From an uncultured Bergeyella sp. (lineage in GTDB: Bacteria > Bacteroidota > Bacteroidia > Flavobacteriales > Weeksellaceae): 6,260 nt of DNA. Under the pieces are notes generated by a model. It saw nothing but the letters and a program-made list of their open reading frames with translations, searched no databases and was not told the origin of the DNA. The DNA is taken from assembly GCA_916710115.1 (NCBI GenBank), contig CAKAOY010000069.1, forward strand, positions 1 through 6,260, given 5' to 3'. Below are positions 5,964-6,260 of the stretch, piece by piece; the first letter of the stretch is position 1, and each line of letters starts with the position of its first letter. The translations under genes were made by a program, and so were the position numbers.

Positions 5964-6158
5964 ATGGCTTTAAACAAAGATAGATTAAAAGAAAAAATAA
6001 AACAGGCGTGGCTTTCAGAGATGGAGAATGAAGATGAAAACCAATTTTTAGACATCATCAGCGAAAAAATAGCCACCGCAGTGATAGAAGAAATGAAACA
6101 AATCACCATTACAGCGACCTGTCCCAATGGAAATATCACCATCATAAAAATAGAATAA
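5964..6158 (+). CDS. Small conserved-type tail-region protein of unknown function
   Basis: This 64-residue protein starts one base after the spike stop (ATG 5964) and ends in TAA 6156-6158, which overlaps the next start (TAATG). Residues 1-25 form a charged helix (MALNKDRLKEKIKQAWLSEM), a helix with alternating hydrophobics follows (FLDIISEKIATAVIEEMKQI), and a beta strand pair closes it (ITITATCPNGNITIIKIE). Its shape recalls short proteins in other phage tail modules that run from a helix into a Thr/Val-rich strand after the phrase 'AxxIxxYxKxATV'. That resemblance is from memory and weak. The tight spacing on both sides supports a real gene co-translated with the spike. No function is assigned. 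A baseplate accessory role is possible from position. Confidence 0.6.
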   Translation: MALNKDRLKEKIKQAWLSEMENEDENQFLDIISEKIATAVIEEMKQITITATCPNGNITIIKIE

Positions 6159-6260
6159 TGAACATCGTAGTATTACACCATCAAAGCTTTTTAGACCTTG
6201 CGGTTCAGCACACGGGGAGCGTGGAGAATGCTTTTGTTTTGGCACTCCAAAACGGCAAAA
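6158..6260 (+). CDS. LysM-like tail protein, N-terminal fragment, 3' end outside window
   Basis: The ATG at 6158-6160 overlaps the preceding TAA (TAATG) and opens a frame of 34 complete codons to the window edge: MNIVVLHHQSFLDLAVQHTG, then SVENAFVLALQNGK. The pattern 'QSFLDLAVQ-tG-SVEnAFvLAlqNG' is that of the first LysM-type motif in phage proteins: a hydrophobic strand, a helix (SLxDIAxQxxG) and a second helix ending in an Asn-Gly turn. In phage tails such domains occur in proteins near the baseplate hub that contact the tube, like gpX. The assignment is from this motif alone, because the remainder is missing. Confidence 0.65.
   Translation, partial: MNIVVLHHQSFLDLAVQHTGSVENAFVLALQNGK

Noticed and set aside
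6048..6245. Opposite-strand frame across the 64-residue gene and the LysM-like start
   Set aside because: It overlaps two well-supported + strand genes and its protein has no recognisable pattern, so it is treated as a shadow. The same applies to reverse frames at 301-573, 3296-3560, 4196-4423, 4706-4978, 5455-5637 and 5948-6145.
1..6260. Extracellular contractile injection system or type VI-like locus instead of a phage
   Set aside because: A tape measure of the phage TIGR02675 type and a frameshifting tail chaperone point to a phage tail. No AAA+ ATPase or effector gene is visible. A tailocin cannot be excluded because head genes would lie outside the window.

Overview
The window is a block of structural genes for a contractile (myovirus-type) phage tail. 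Nine of the ten calls lie on the + strand in one tightly packed late operon. The host is most likely a Bacteroidota, probably a flavobacterium. The reasons are AT-rich, lysine-rich DNA, A-rich leaders (often AAAAAATG) in place of Shine-Dalgarno sites before most starts, and sheath (DUF2586-like) and post-tape-measure (DUF6046-like) proteins of the type found in Bacteroidota prophages. The genus cannot be fixed from the sequence. No capsid, terminase, integrase or lysis gene is visible, so a complete prophage, a free phage or a phage-derived tailocin all remain possible.

Layout: the C-terminal two-hundred-odd residues of a tail sheath protein (1-681, cut by the window edge); the tail tube protein (703-1119); a terminator-like hairpin (1118-1135); a tail assembly chaperone (1158-1454) with a hidden -1 frameshift extension to 1627; a small predicted membrane protein on the opposite strand (1608-1931); the tape measure protein (1932-3854); a DUF6046-like tail protein (3894-4490); a baseplate hub of the gpD/Mu gp44 type (4503-5471); a baseplate spike of the gpV/Mu gp45 type (5468-5962); a 64-residue protein (5964-6158); and the start of a LysM-like protein (6158 onward, cut by the window edge). 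The order resembles Mu-like and other myoviral tail modules.

How the genes work together: sheath and tube polymerise around the tape measure, which sets tail length. The chaperone and its frameshifted long form would coat the tape measure and recruit tube subunits. The DUF6046-like protein, hub, spike and LysM-like protein build the puncturing tip and baseplate. The two most notable points are a complete programmed -1 frameshift signal (A_AAA_AAG, 7-nt spacer, 10-bp hairpin) in the chaperone gene, and a reverse-strand membrane-protein gene inserted between chaperone and tape measure whose start codon abuts the tape-measure start in CATATG. That gene is a candidate moron, that is, accessory cargo with its own expression.
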